64,000 nucleotides of DNA from Channa striata. Its lineage: Eukaryota > Chordata > Actinopteri > Anabantiformes > Channidae. Shown here piece after piece: positions 48,878 to 60,869 of this stretch. Location: assembly GCA_033026295.1 (NCBI GenBank), contig CM065183.1, forward strand, positions 15,703,157-15,767,156, in the 5' to 3' direction. How positions within the stretch are numbered: position 1 is the stretch's first letter; each line of letters opens with the position of its first letter. The position numbers were made by a program, and so were the translations under genes. The notes below the pieces were generated by a model. The model saw nothing but the letters and a program-made list of their open reading frames with translations. It searched no databases and was not told where the DNA came from.

Positions 48878-51800
48878 CTACTTTGAGCTACATTTCCGAG
48901 GCAGAGGCAGGCAGAGCTGTTGTGTCCGAGGCGAAGGGCTGGCAGAGCGGGCTGCCCGGCTGACGACATACGGGTCGTAACCTTCGAACAGGGCCTTCCT
49001 CTCTTTAGGAACGGACAGCTCCACAACCCTCTGGCTGGCCACATGGTTTCTAGCGGCTCTGGACACAGGCCACCACACCGAGCGCTCCTCTTTAAAGCTG
49101 GGGTGTTCGCCTTTAGGGGCTGAAAATTTTCAAAACATTTTCAAAGTGAGATCGAAGGACAAATAAATGTGTGCTAATGAACAAAACAGTCATAAATCTT
49201 GTTGTGAAATATAAATGCAGCATTTTGCTACCTGTTTTTTTTAATTTGAAGCTAGTCAGCAGATGGTAGCTTAGCAATATTTAATATGTTCTGTCCTGTT
49301 TCCAGCTGCAGCTTCGTTTTTATTCTACTGATGCGAGTATTACAGTCCCATTGAACTGCAGAATATCAATCCATTTAAAAAAAGGTGCAACTAAACATCA
49401 TTAGGATGCAAAGACTGACTTACTGGCAAGAAGCCCTGTATGTGCCGATGCTCTGTAGGGCAAGTGGACCATGGAGACAGAGTCAGCTTTGTGGCCAGAG
49501 TCGCCCGGAACCGGCTGTTTCTTTGGTGGGCCAGTTGGCAAATACGTGAAGAGGCCACTGCTGTCTGTGTTGCTCTGTTCAACTATAATCACTTTTTTTC
49601 ATCAACAAGACTGCATTCGACAGAAAACCTATAATAACTGAGCTTTCAGGAACCAGTCAAACATATGGACTATGGATTAATTTGTCTCACTGTGTTTTTA
49701 CAGGTCAAGCACCATAAAAAGTGACAGACATTAATGTCTACATCTGTCTGCCTGTTTGATCAGCCCCAAACGGCCTAATTTGGATCTGTTGAGTAGACAG
49801 ATAAGAAAATTTATAAAAGGCTTCATGTTGATTTGAGGATAGACACCGTATGATACGTGTGGTCATGGCTATGTAAAGCGGTTATCAGTTACATCAGTTT
49901 CTATCAAGGAAGCTAATGGAAACAGCAAAACCACAGAGAGAAGAGTGACAAAAAAAAACTTAAAACAGAGGGACAACCGGATTAAAGGTGCGTACGGACC
50001 ACCTAAAGCTGACTATGGAGTTCAGGAGATTTTATGGGACAACACTAAACATCGTGATCTACCACCTAAAGCGAAGTTTCTCCGAAAATAGTGTGTGTGT
50101 TACTCACAGGGACCAGTAGCGGGCGGTCTGGCTGCCACCCTGCTACAGGAACCCGAGGTTGAGCAAGACTGCACAGTCGCTCGGATGGAACAGCCCTGAG
50201 AGCCCATGCGCTCACCTGCCAGACGGGAGACTGTCTGCAGTGGGAAAGAAAGACGAGAGAATAGAAGAGGCGAAAGAAAGCAGGGAAATGAGAGCATGAA
50301 TAAAAGACAATCAAAGGAATATCACTGCCTGCAACCAAACAGGAAGTTCAGGAGCTGCAGTGCATTGTTTGCTCAGCCGAGAAGATCATCAGTTGCATCT
50401 TCCCGAGCCAATCGGCACAAGAGTAAGACCGTATCCGACCCCTCCCACCCTGGACAGTCTTTGAGATCAATAAAAACCTCCCGTTTCTCTCCTAAGCGGC
50501 TGGACAACACAGCCACACACTTCACTGCATTACATCATAGTTCATATACGTCATTCCCTTCATCATCACTTCTACAGATTTCATTTCAAATTCATATTAT
50601 CAAAGTGGTTAATAAAAAGTAGGGTTTTTTTGCTTTTTTTTAGGTTTTGCTTGATTCTGATCACAATGTCTACGCTACCCTTTGTTTTTGATAAAAATTT
50701 TATTGTTAATTTTATTTGTTGTGTTTGATGTAAATGTAATATTGTCTTATACACTGGCCACTTTATAAGGTACACCTGTACATTTTAATATGATCCAATA
50801 CAGCAGCTCTGCCATGAATTCAGATTTTACAAGCTTCTAATTTGTCAATTTGATAGGTGATAATTCTAATATGGGTTTATGACTGAGGTCAAAGTGGTCA
50901 GTGGAGTTGTACCTACAGTAACAAGAAGATGAAGAAAGAGGAATGTGAAAGGAAGGGAGCATTTGGCAAATACCCGGCAGTGACAAACAGATGGAATTTA
51001 CTTGTCGATAAAAACAATGTTTCTGTTCACATGCAGTGTCCCACACCAAAAATGTCTGTTTCTACGAGCTTCTACAAACAAAATATGGTCCAAATCATAA
51101 AAAGCATAGCTTACACAGGGTGAATGAGACGAGTGTTTTCTGTACTTTAGTGGTAAAAGACACTTTAGTTTATTGGCAGTTATTAAAGATTGCTATTAAT
51201 TACTTTTGAACATGTTATGGGGTTCAGTTCTTTCACCATTTAAACTAAGGCTGTGAGATGTATAACTGCCCAAATACTTATCAGGGACAGAGCGTTGAAA
51301 TTTGTGCACATTTACATATAAAAGCCAGTATTCAAATAATGGTTGGAGGCAAAGCCAGTACAAACAAGCAACATGCCTGCTCATATGTGGAATCGTAACA
51401 TACGTTACATACGATTGTTTAGGAAGATAAAAGCAAAGTGAAACGTGAGGAATAGTCACTAACCTGAAGACAACAGGCGAACAGCGTGAAAAGAAAATAT
51501 AAAACATGTGTATTCACTTTTTTTTCATAGTGGGAAAAAAGTATAAAAGAGCCCCCCCCCAAAAAAAGCACGACATTTAAACAGAAGTGTTCTGCATCAG
51601 TACAGTATATTTACATGACTTGTGTGTAGAACTTTTTACTTCTAGTGAGCTCCAACCAGCGAGGACTCAAATCTATATATAACAAAACAAGTGTGGGGAG
51701 CATTACAGACAAAGGCTTTGAGTGTAGATTCAATACATGGAGGAAGGAAGTGCGTGAGGCACGTACCAATACTTGTGGTGGGTCCAGTCTTCTGTGGCGG

Positions 51801-51971
51801 TATCTCATCCAGCCAGTAAACAGAACGACTGGAAAGTAGAGAAGAGGCAACATCAGACAAGGAGGTCAACAGAGATAAAGACGACGATAGGGGGGCCCCT
51901 CAGGCCTACCGGTCCGGATGTCGGAGTCGGTTGGGTTTAGGTTGAGCGAGCCTCTGTGTTCGAGTTGCCAT
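48878..51971 (-). CDS. theg: THEG spermatid protein, with an apparent one-base deletion in the penultimate exon
   Basis: Exons in transcript order: 51971-51910 (ATG at 51971), 51828-51767, 50524-50449, 50234-50108, 49582-49424 and 49119-48878 (stop TAG). The product is built of THEG repeats of form SxRxxxLAxPK: TQRLAQPK, PSERLCSLAQPR, SSRICQLA/PPKK, HTGLLATPK and SQRVVELSVPKERKALFEGYD, plus SVYWLDEIP, all alignable with human THEG. THEG is a germ-cell protein of haploid spermatids reported to interact with the chaperonin CCT. The CDS totals 728 bases, one short of 243 codons. Within 49582-49424 the family match changes frame near 49527-49533, and the exon leaves phase 0 where the last exon needs phase 1. 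This is either a sequence error in a C run or a real lesion. Human THEG has a longer acidic N-terminus not found here. The 50524-50449 exon, with a weak acceptor and a divergent repeat, is the least certain. Confidence 0.82.
50753..50920. mobile_element. decayed DNA element with GGCCACTTTAT...GTACACC ends
   Basis: TGGCCACTTTATAAGGTACA followed by CCTGTAC and, further on, GATCCAATACAGCAGCTCTG resembles the terminus of a widespread fish DNA transposon (consensus recalled as GGCCACTTTATTAGGTACACC). The right side, CAAAGTGGTCAGTGGAGTTG then TACCT, looks like the matching inverted end. It lies in a theg intron. Confidence 0.5.
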
Positions 51972-51985
51972 GGAAATGGTGGCTC

Positions 51986-53126
51986 CTGATGAGTTAAAAA
52001 AAAAAAGAACAAGCTGAACATAAAATTATACCACTATATGACCAAAATAATCAGTGTCCTCAACCTTCAGCAACAGCAGATACGGCTGAAGGAAACTGTT
52101 GGTTCCACAGAAGTCAGTGACACATTTACAGCCACAACTTCAACATTGGTGCTTTTAATAATGTCATAGAGGATAAAGAGGTCAACCTGGCAACTCTAAA
52201 GTGTGATACACTGTGTGCAGAGGTGGGACAAGTACAAACTCAATACCCAAGTATTGTTCCCCAAAAAAATTCGAAACTTTTACTTTAGTAAAAGTACTAA
52301 GCATATTACCCACAATAAGCAATATTGATTATGTTAATTGTTGCAAAATATGCAGAGTAAATAATAACAAATGAAATCATTATGGTCAAAGACCACTGCT
52401 GAGAAAAGTGAAGCTATATAAGATGGCATATTGCTAACCCATAATGATACATTTATTAGTTTATAACACTGATATGAAAGACATAAAACCTGAATAAAAC
52501 CACCACTGGTTTTAATTTTGTGGCTGATTAGTGTATATAAAAATGGATGATGTGTCTCCAGTAATTTACTGGTTCTATGTACGGTTAGCTTTGTGAAGTT
52601 CATGGGCTATAATTAAGACATCCCTCCATTCAACAATGTGTTTTAATGTGTGACCTTCACTGCAGACAGAGGTCTAGTCTGACAACACACATTTATTGCA
52701 CCCCTGTGCAGCTGTAGTATCATATACATAAGAGGGGAATGTTCCTTTATGTCCAAATTTAAAATACAAACAGCAGGTTTCAGGCTTGTGTTGTCTGAGG
52801 AAGTTTTGTTTTTTTTTGGTAAACAAAAGTAAATTAAATCTATATTTTGTTATAACTGTTGAAATGATGATTTATAAAAACTGCATCTACTTGGTTAAAT
52901 TGGAACCAATCCTTTTATTATTAAACTATGTAACACCCTTTATTAGTACAAGAGCGTCTCAACAGTGCTTCATTTCATCAAACACCTTTAAAAATGTATT
53001 TCCAAATGTAGGTCATCTTAAAGAAATTCTATAGCAGGCTACACAACATAACCCCTTAACACACAAGGCAACATTTGACTTTTGGCCCTTAACTGTTTCA
53101 ATTTGTTTCTACATCACAATATTTAC
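51986..53126 (-). other. presumed 5' intron of theg, with repeat fragments
   Basis: Contains a fragment at 52210-52330 (GAGGTGGGACAAGTACAAA ... CTTTTACTTTAGTAAAAGTA) resembling a teleost repeat with AAGTAAAAGTA units, and at 52465-52540 one end of the GATCAGCCACAA-type MITE (ACCACCACTGG ... TTTTGTGGCTGATTAGTGTA). No coding exon was recognised. Confidence 0.4.
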
Positions 53127-53215
53127 CTGCTTTGCACCTGCAGTTTCTCGTTCTCCCGTGGCGACGCCAACACCTGCTGGTTGCTATGGATATCAGGTGA
53201 CGTTAGCGAGATCAG
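53127..53215 (-). promoter_or_regulatory. theg: candidate theg promoter and non-coding first exon
   Basis: On the minus strand a GT donor (AAAGCAG then GTAAAT, exon edge at 53127) precedes a good acceptor at 51986/51985, so a short non-coding exon 53127 to about 53175 could splice to the ATG exon. Just upstream lie GTTGCTATGGATAT at 53180-53193 (RFX X-box-like) and TGACGT at 53198-53203 (CRE-like). Both site types are known in promoters active in spermatids. The assignment is inference. Confidence 0.4.
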
Positions 53216-55190
53216 GTTTATCACAGATTGTCTATCCCCAGAGCGAGCGAAGATGGCCAACTCTTAGATACTCACCACCTAATCGCACTAACTGCAAAGT
53301 ATTTCCTGCTCCATGTCAACCTTTTTTTTTTATGGAATTCAGGTATTTTTGCCTCGTTAACTCTAAGATTTACACTTGCTGATGCATGTAGAGATTTCAA
53401 ATAGCTGAATACATAGTAAGTTTTAAACTGTTAAAACACAGCTTTTTGGTTACGATTTCAGATAATCCGCATTTATAACACAATATAAACAATAAGGTTG
53501 AAAACCAAATGTAATTTTCCCCCAACCACAAACTATATCGAGGGCCATAATAAACAAGCACACAGATCCAAAGGGAGCCATTCAAACTGTATCAGGCAAT
53601 ATGAATTCTGTTGTTACATAAAGTTTTCATCTGGGCTTGATAACACTGGTTCAAGCTTGTATTCCCCAATTAACTGAACAGCAAACAAACCAGCCACAGC
53701 AGCAACTGAACTTACCTTCAATGACCTTTACATTTACCCTCCCCAGCTTTAACAGTAAAGTAACAATGATATGACATACATCCAATTTATCTTACCTTTC
53801 ATTAGTTTCATAGCTATTAAAAATATTAAACCTTTTAACCGGGCCACAAAAACTGATGCATCAAAACCAACTAATTTAAAGTTGGGAAAAAAAAAAGGAA
53901 TCAAAGTGAATTTAAAAAACAGACAACATCAGACATCTTTATTTTCAGACATTTAAAATCTTATAAAACATCACAGTAAATAATCTACCAAAGCTTCTTT
54001 ATAACAGTCATGATCACAAAGCCACATGCTTTTAAATTTAATAACGGTAGTTATCTAAAATAGTATTGCAGGAGTCTGGTCATTGTGTGAACACTGTGTG
54101 CTGTTCACACCAGTATAAGCTGAGGAGAACACTGCTGGCCACACAGCTACAGCATCATTTAACATTCACAAGCCTCGGAATCACACAGAGAATCACACGG
54201 CCAACAGACGGCCAGGCTTAAATATGTAGCGTTTGGTTGGTATTGCAACTAACATTTAAAGTATAACACCAGTGTTGCAGAACACTTTATGTATTTCTAC
54301 TATGGCTACTTTGAGTTTTACACCCCAACTTTATTACGGTGTTGGATTTGTTTTTGTCACTAAAAGGACATTACATTAATTGTAAAAAAAAAAAAACAAC
54401 CAATAACAATCTGGATTATTGCCACACTCTTAAGCCAAAAGCAAACACCAATATTATCCTTTAGGTGTCTTGGCTGTATAGTCAGTCTCTGCACTAGACT
54501 AATAGAGACAAATCTCCATGCAATACTCCATGGAATTATGATACTGCCATTTCATTGACAACACCAGTTCAGAGGCGCAGATTCATGAGGCACAGAGCTC
54601 TCCTGTTAAGCTGCCAGTGTAGCTACTAGGATTATGGTAAAAGGAAAAAGGTGGCGACAAACAGTTCAATGTCTAGTGAGCGGAACAGGTAGAACAGCAG
54701 TGAAAGTGTTGGAACAGGAGCAGAGACAGATACATGTTGGGTATATATTAGCAGTGTCTCAATTCAGGGGCCGGATCCTTTAAAGGATGAGGTCTACATA
54801 GTGTTTACAGCCGGTTGGCCTCTTTAGACTGCAGTGGTCTATGGGTAAATCCCTGTTTACATTAAAAGCTGTTCTCAGTTGGATGTGCACAGCTATCCAG
54901 CTCACCAATATCATGTTACTTGGCAAGTTTAACGATAACATATACTCTGTGTGTACACACACACACACACACAGTGGCTTGGCTAGCAAGTTAGCCATCA
55001 TCTCTAAGGTCATGTGTCTTAACACGTTTTGTCAAAATTTGAGGTCACAGGTCTACCTCTTCGAAATGAGACGGCCTTGTTACGACGATGTGATGCAACT
55101 GGTCGACTGCAGCCCTTGAAGGACGCGGCTGCTGAATTGAGACAGCCAGTGTATTCAGTAGCACCAGGAGAAAGTGGTCGGGTGTCAGTG
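53215..55190. other. interval between theg promoter and shd stop; shd 3' UTR
   Basis: AT-rich with no exon. A minus-strand AATAAA at 53938-53943 could end a shd 3' UTR of about 1.25 kb. A CA run of about 10 units lies at 54955-54975. Confidence 0.45.
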
Positions 55191-58100
55191 TCAGAGGGTT
55201 TGCACAATGACAGGATACAGTAGGGACATATGTTCAGCGCCTCGGATAGGAAGCTTGTGTGTAGTGTAGTAGTGGATAACCTCAGGGATCGAGGAGAAGG
55301 GGGGGCTGTTCTCCCCCAGCACGTAACGCCCTTCTGCAGACTGAGTGAACTTCATATGCATGAAGCCTTTGCAGCTCCTGGCAGAGAGAAAGAAAGTGAA
55401 TTGTGAGATGTTCCAAACAAGACTAAAAATAAAAGTGGAAGAAAGAAAATGGTTAGAAAGAAAGAAAGTTATTTTTCTGCCAACAATTACATCTACAGGA
55501 GCTATTCTGACAGAAGCCAATGCATTTGTTCAGTGACACCTATGCAAGGATCCGATATCACAGACTTCAATCAATTTCCCTTTGTGTTACATTACTGAAG
55601 TCAAAAATTCTCCTTCTTCCTTGAACTATTTCTTGGCTACTGGCAAGGGCTTTCTGCTGGTAAAATAAAATTCCAGCATGCCACCACTCACTGCTTTGAC
55701 AGATTACAGATAGATAGTTAGAAATGTTCACCACGCAAATGACCTCTTTGAGTTTTCACTTTTTTTCCCCAATATGTCTGTGTTGGTTTAAAAAATATAA
55801 TAAAAAAACAACGACTTAAAAAAAATGGAATAATAAAAAGTTGCCTCACAGCTCAAGCTTGATATTCTCTCACCGCCTACAAGACTATAACAACACCCAA
55901 ATAAGGGAAAAAGTGGATCAGATAATTTTGGAAATGGAATGATTCAGTGCAGTACACTGGGGTATAATCCCCTTTAAGACACTGCAATATTTCAAATTAA
56001 GATAACATGAGGAGGATTAGTTTTTTTTTGCTCCAGTACAGTTTATTTTTATACATAGAAACAACACAGACACAAGCTGAAAAAGCACCGAACACCACAA
56101 TCTCCAACAACCGGTACGGAGAAGCGCAGGAGAGAACAGGTTGAGCGTGAGTTTTAATGGGACAAACAGGTTAAATGAACGACTTTAGTGTCACGTGCAG
56201 CTGCAATCAGGAAGCGAATAGAAGTTTCTACCTGAGTGAGAGGGAGTAGTCACTGCGGCACGTCTGACTGTTCCTCACCAGGTAGGAGCTCTCTTTGCAC
56301 AGAGTCAACAAAGACTCTGCCTCTGAGCGGCTCAGGGCTCCGTGGTACCATCTGCAGGTGACCAGACACATTATTAAATTCATGTGTTGTTTATACAGTC
56401 ATTTAGATCCTTGGCTGCTTCTTTACTTTAAAAAGTAGGTGTTGATATTTGTGGCTGAAACTACTACAACCTGCAACTCAAAGTAATTTAAGTTCCGCTA
56501 TGTGTATTCTTTAAGGCAAACTACAGTTTCCCCAAAACATGGCATATATCCTTGTTTTTTTGATAAGTATTTTAAATGCAGCTATGTTTACATCCATATG
56601 TACAAGGTTGCAGTTTGTCTATATCACTACCAGAGGCCAAAAACTCCACAGGACACCTTTAACCATCACTAAATTCATCTGTACTTTGATTATATTTTAC
56701 TGCATTTTGTTTCAGTGAGGGTCTGCACAATCGTCTTTGGTCCCAGTGGTTTTCAATGAAGCTGATCTGGTGCTGTTCACATTAAAAGCCGTTTTTCCAA
56801 AATAAACAAAAAAATGGTAGATGGTCATTGAGGATGTTGTCTCTCTTTGGTAAAACTTTACTCTCAAAAATACTTACAGTGAATTTTATAGTGAAGGAAA
56901 CATCTCAACAACCAAAACTGAAAGGAAACAGAATATTAAGATGATACTAGCCTAAATGCTAGTTACTTGCATTTTATTTGTCTGCATTTTTTAAAACCAA
57001 ACCATTATGAATCATTGTAATAAAAACAGATTAGTACCAGGGGGGAAACTGAGCTGGAGAAAATGGAACACAATGAAGCATTGCCTTCATATGTACAATC
57101 CCAAAAGAAATTAAACCCAACATTTTGTTTGATCAATATCAGACCATTAAATAATTTCCTCCGTATGCTCAAACGTCAGGGTGTAAAATTGAATACAACC
57201 CAATTTTTCCCAGTGGAGGGTAAGAAACATTCGCTACATTTTCCTCGACGGTGAACACTGTGCAGTAAAAATCATGGAAAGAAAATTAAGATTGAGCATT
57301 TTAACTTCAGTGTGAGTTGTTGTGTAGTTTAAAATAAAATACTAGTGCCGGACAAACAGTAATGAACTTGTGCTTCCATCAAAGTTTCCGTTAATAAACA
57401 GTGAGCCTCTCCAGGATTTTAAGGATGTTTCTATGAGTGTAAAGCGGGTATATATATATGCAAACAATAGTAGAAATTGACTGAAAATTCTTTACAATAT
57501 CCTAATGATAATCTCCCATTTGTTCCTATATTGGACGAACAATTAAATGTACAAATTGGAGATTATGCAGACTCTGCTCTTTACCTTTTTATTGAATTTG
57601 GGTACAATACTGCACTGTACTGAATCTAAATTATTTAAGTTTCCTGCAAGGTGAGAAGACAGAGTTATCTAACAAACTGGGGGGAAATCACATCCGAAAC
57701 ACCTACACTGTGCATTAAACGTGTAGATATCTACTTACACTTGTCTTTCCAGTGGCAGGGACGGATCCACCCTCTCTCCCAGGAGAGGAGGAGTGTCACC
57801 AATCAAGCGGAGTGTCGATGATTCGGCTGCAGGAGTGCTAGTCTTGGTGACCCGAATCTGTTCGGACTGAGCTCGCGAACGCTCCCTTTCTGCCCCTTCA
57901 AATTGAACTACGGCAATACAGAAAAAGAAAACAAAAGAGGTTCGGTTGGAAAGTGAAACAGAGATCTGGTACAGCACTGTAAGTTCTATGAACACCAATT
58001 TACCTGCTAGAGCTTTAGAGATGTTGTCCTTCTTCCACTCCCAAGGCTGGTCATATTCATCAGCTGGCCTCTCATCATCCTGGGGCAACCTACTCTCCCT

Positions 58101-59764
58101 GCAGTCTGTGAGGCCAAGTCCACTCTCAACCTTCTGAGTTTGCTGTTGTGCTGGTGGAGCAGCCTGGTGGTAGTGACGAGTCCTCTCCTCGTAGGGATTA
58201 TCATATAACTGGCTACCATCTCCATTCCCCGACCTGTTAGTCATCATGTTATGCTGAAGTTCTTAAAAGAAAAAAAAAAAACATGAGGGTTATTGACTTG
58301 GCAAAAACCTAGTCACATGCAGGAAAAGGTTTGATGAAAACTGACAATACTGTCCCAGATCCCTGTCTGTTATCTGTTTTGCTACTAATGTCAAGACCTC
58401 CATGGATATTGTGCCTCACTGATTCTGCTTTACAGTTTTTGGGAAATCAATGAATTCTGGATCAAGAGACCTTAGATGCAAAGTCATTGTTATTTTAGTC
58501 TCTTTGTGGGATTTGTTTAAAACCAATCAAAACAACAAAAGTGCAATCTAAGCTTTTCCTAATTTTAACACGACACTAAGCCAGACGTAAAAAACCTTTC
58601 AAATACAAAGTAAAATATTCATAAATTTACCCCTGGAAGCCATTTTTTTACTTTATATACTTCTCATGTTAATAAACGAACAAAACCATTTCAGCTATTG
58701 ATAGCAGCTGTTCAACATGTCTAAGTAACACACAATCAGCCATAACATTGACACTACGTGGTGCTTGCCTATGTTATTGTGCTTTTTATAAAAATATTAT
58801 TAACTAATAAATTCTATTCCCTAACCATTATTATAAAAACTACTGACAATGTTGTAGCTATTTGCTATATAAATAACACTTTCTCATAAGAGCACAACTG
58901 ACTGATGGGAGAAAATCCATTTGAAAATGAACCTGAGATAATCCGCTGTGCCTCAAATGGCTCCATATAGCTGCAGCAGTCAGTTGGTGCAGATTTTTTT
59001 TCCCAGTTTGGTCGTGCTCTTAAGTTTGGATGGGCATCAAAGGGGTCAGAGTAGTCAGTGTCAGCGTCTGATGCCACTGGGGCAGAGGGAACCACCTTGG
59101 AAAAGGAGATAAAGTAAGGGCACTTAATAAATTAAACATGGCAACATGGGCGTATTTGTGTCAGGGAAAAAGTTGGAAATTTAACTTGTTTATATATGTT
59201 ATGTATGTGAAAAAATCAACTAAAGGAATCTGAAAGATGCTTACAGGTTCTTCCTGAACAGTCACAGGACTAAGGGGGATTTTACAGCGGCCAAACTCCT
59301 GAGAGTCCACTTTAATTAGTCTGTGTTTAGGGGAGACCACTTTCACCTGGAACACAGCACAAAACACTTCAATATTTTCATTCTGAAAGATGTGTATACT
59401 AGTATGGGCAAAAATTAGCTCACGATTTATTCTTGGACAGTACATTTATCTAGTGACACATGGCACCATCAACTAAGCACATGCTGAACTTTTGCACATA
59501 AACGTAAAAACATTTTACCTCCACACCGTTAGGCAGCACTGAACCAAAGGCAGGGAAAGACGGCAGGCTCACTGTGGCACTGCAGGAGCTGAAGCCACCA
59601 TTCTGGCTCTCCTTATCAGCGTGCTGGTACGGGTCTTCGAAATCTAGCTCTTTCTGAGCTCTGTAGGCCCTCAGAATCTCACTTTCACTGTAGTCCGGCC
59701 TCGGGGGCTGTGGAGGGTCACGCCTGCTGCCAAAGTTTAAGTAGTCCTTCAGCCACTTTGCCAT
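55191..59764 (-). CDS. shd: SH2 domain-containing adaptor D (SHB family)
   Basis: Seven exons in order: 59764-59519, 59346-59245, 59095-58933, 58261-58004, 57907-57739, 56351-56232 and 55377-55191 (stop TGA 55193-55191). Phases join exactly for 414 aa (human SHD 340). The N-terminus MAKWLKDYLNFGSRR and PDYSESEILRAYRAQKELDF is the family signature. The middle carries tyrosine motifs YSDPFD, YMEPFE, YDNPYEE and ADEYDQPWEWKKD, candidate docking sites for SH2/PTB proteins. The C-terminus, about residues 313-414, is an SH2 domain: WYHGALSR, SYLVRNS with the phosphotyrosine-binding Arg near 339, and the end GAEHMSLLYPVIVQT. It acts as a cytosolic adaptor in tyrosine-kinase signalling. The order KHRLIKV then YMEPF and DERPADEYDQPWEWKKD matches SHD rather than SHB, SHE or SHF. 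No lesion is seen. Confidence 0.95.
58728..58875. mobile_element. short MITE-like copy in a shd intron
   Basis: CACAATCAGCCATAACATTG then ACACTACGTGGTG matches one end of the element at 19498-19892. GACAATGTTGTAGCTAT about 120 bases later resembles the inverted other end. It would be an internally deleted copy. Confidence 0.45.
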
Positions 59765-60860
59765 GGATCTGGGAATGGAATTTACACAGACTGGGCTGAA
59801 TCTTATCAGAGGTGATATTATGGGAGTGAGAATTAAAATTTAAAACCTTTGGCTTTTTTTTCAGTTATTTATTCTGTGAAAATTAGAAATATTCCCTGTT
59901 TAAACTTAAAGAGCTGCCTACAGTGTTGACTGTATGAAGTATGCTGGTTAACTCTAGTATCTTCAATAAAACATGCGTAGAAACTTACGCGTTCTTGAAT
60001 ATGCTGAATATGAATATGCTTATAGGATAAAATCAAAGTTATAACTTCAGTTTGTTCTGTGTTACAGCTTAATAAACAGAGTCAAATATCAAACCAGTGT
60101 CCATGTGGTGGGAGTGGGAGCTTTTTGTTTGCGTTAGCTCACATGATGGTGGGTGTTGGAAAAAACCCTCACAAACACTGAGCCACAACGCTGGAGACAC
60201 AACACTAACATAAATAAAATTATCAACAGGTCCAATGAAATGACCGTCGTTTGCTTGACTTTCATAACTTTTCATTTGAGAGGAAGCACAGTGTGTGTTT
60301 TGATTATGCTAGACGGCTAAGCTAACTATCGCCAAGTTAACAAATAACAATTGAAAATTGCTAGTTAGCAATCTGTGTTTCAATTATTTATTCATTCATA
60401 GCAGTGAATTAACGTTATTGGATTATAATTTACTTCCAAATTACCACAATAAAACTAAACCCGTTTAATAAGATGAACACTGTGCGATTTGTTTGAAAGT
60501 TAGCGTCTCATTAATATCGAATAACCGAAGGTGGATGTTCTGTAAATCTGCCAAAGCTAAGTTAGCCAACTTAGCTGGACGTCCGCAGCTAACGTTACCG
60601 TAACGCTGCTTCTTGAAGCTCACCCTCTTTCTTTGGAATAACAGCTCCTCGTTCCAGTTATGTCTTCCTGGCTACCATCCGGCGTCTAGTTGGAACGTTA
60701 TCCAGCCTAAAAATAAAACATGGTCATCCGTGAAATGCGTCCTGCTGGGCGATCCGAGCAGGTCAGTCAGCTAATGTTAGCCGGAGCAGACGGTCCCCGA
60801 CACAACACGCACCGCCACGGCTGGGGGGGTGGGCTTAAAGGGGAGTGCGCCGAGATTTCA
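59765..60860 (-). promoter_or_regulatory. shd: shd 5' UTR intron, non-coding exon and CpG-rich promoter
   Basis: Four bases before the ATG is a good acceptor (CATTCCCAG then ATCC). On the minus strand a donor, AGAGG then GTGAGC near 60621-60630, ends a likely non-coding first exon. The bases 60580-60850 are CpG-rich, with a G tract at 60824-60836. Upstream lies the 3' end of yju2 on the same strand. Confidence 0.5.
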
Positions 60861-60869
60861 TGTCGGGCG

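Noticed and set aside
50206..50622. 138-codon plus-strand open frame
   Set aside because: It is antisense to two theg exons (50234-50108 and 50524-50449); the minus-strand reading has clear THEG-repeat similarity.
51196..51507. 103-codon minus-strand open frame in a theg intron
   Set aside because: Aromatic-rich, AT-driven composition; does not continue the THEG repeat and lacks usable splice sites in the right phase.
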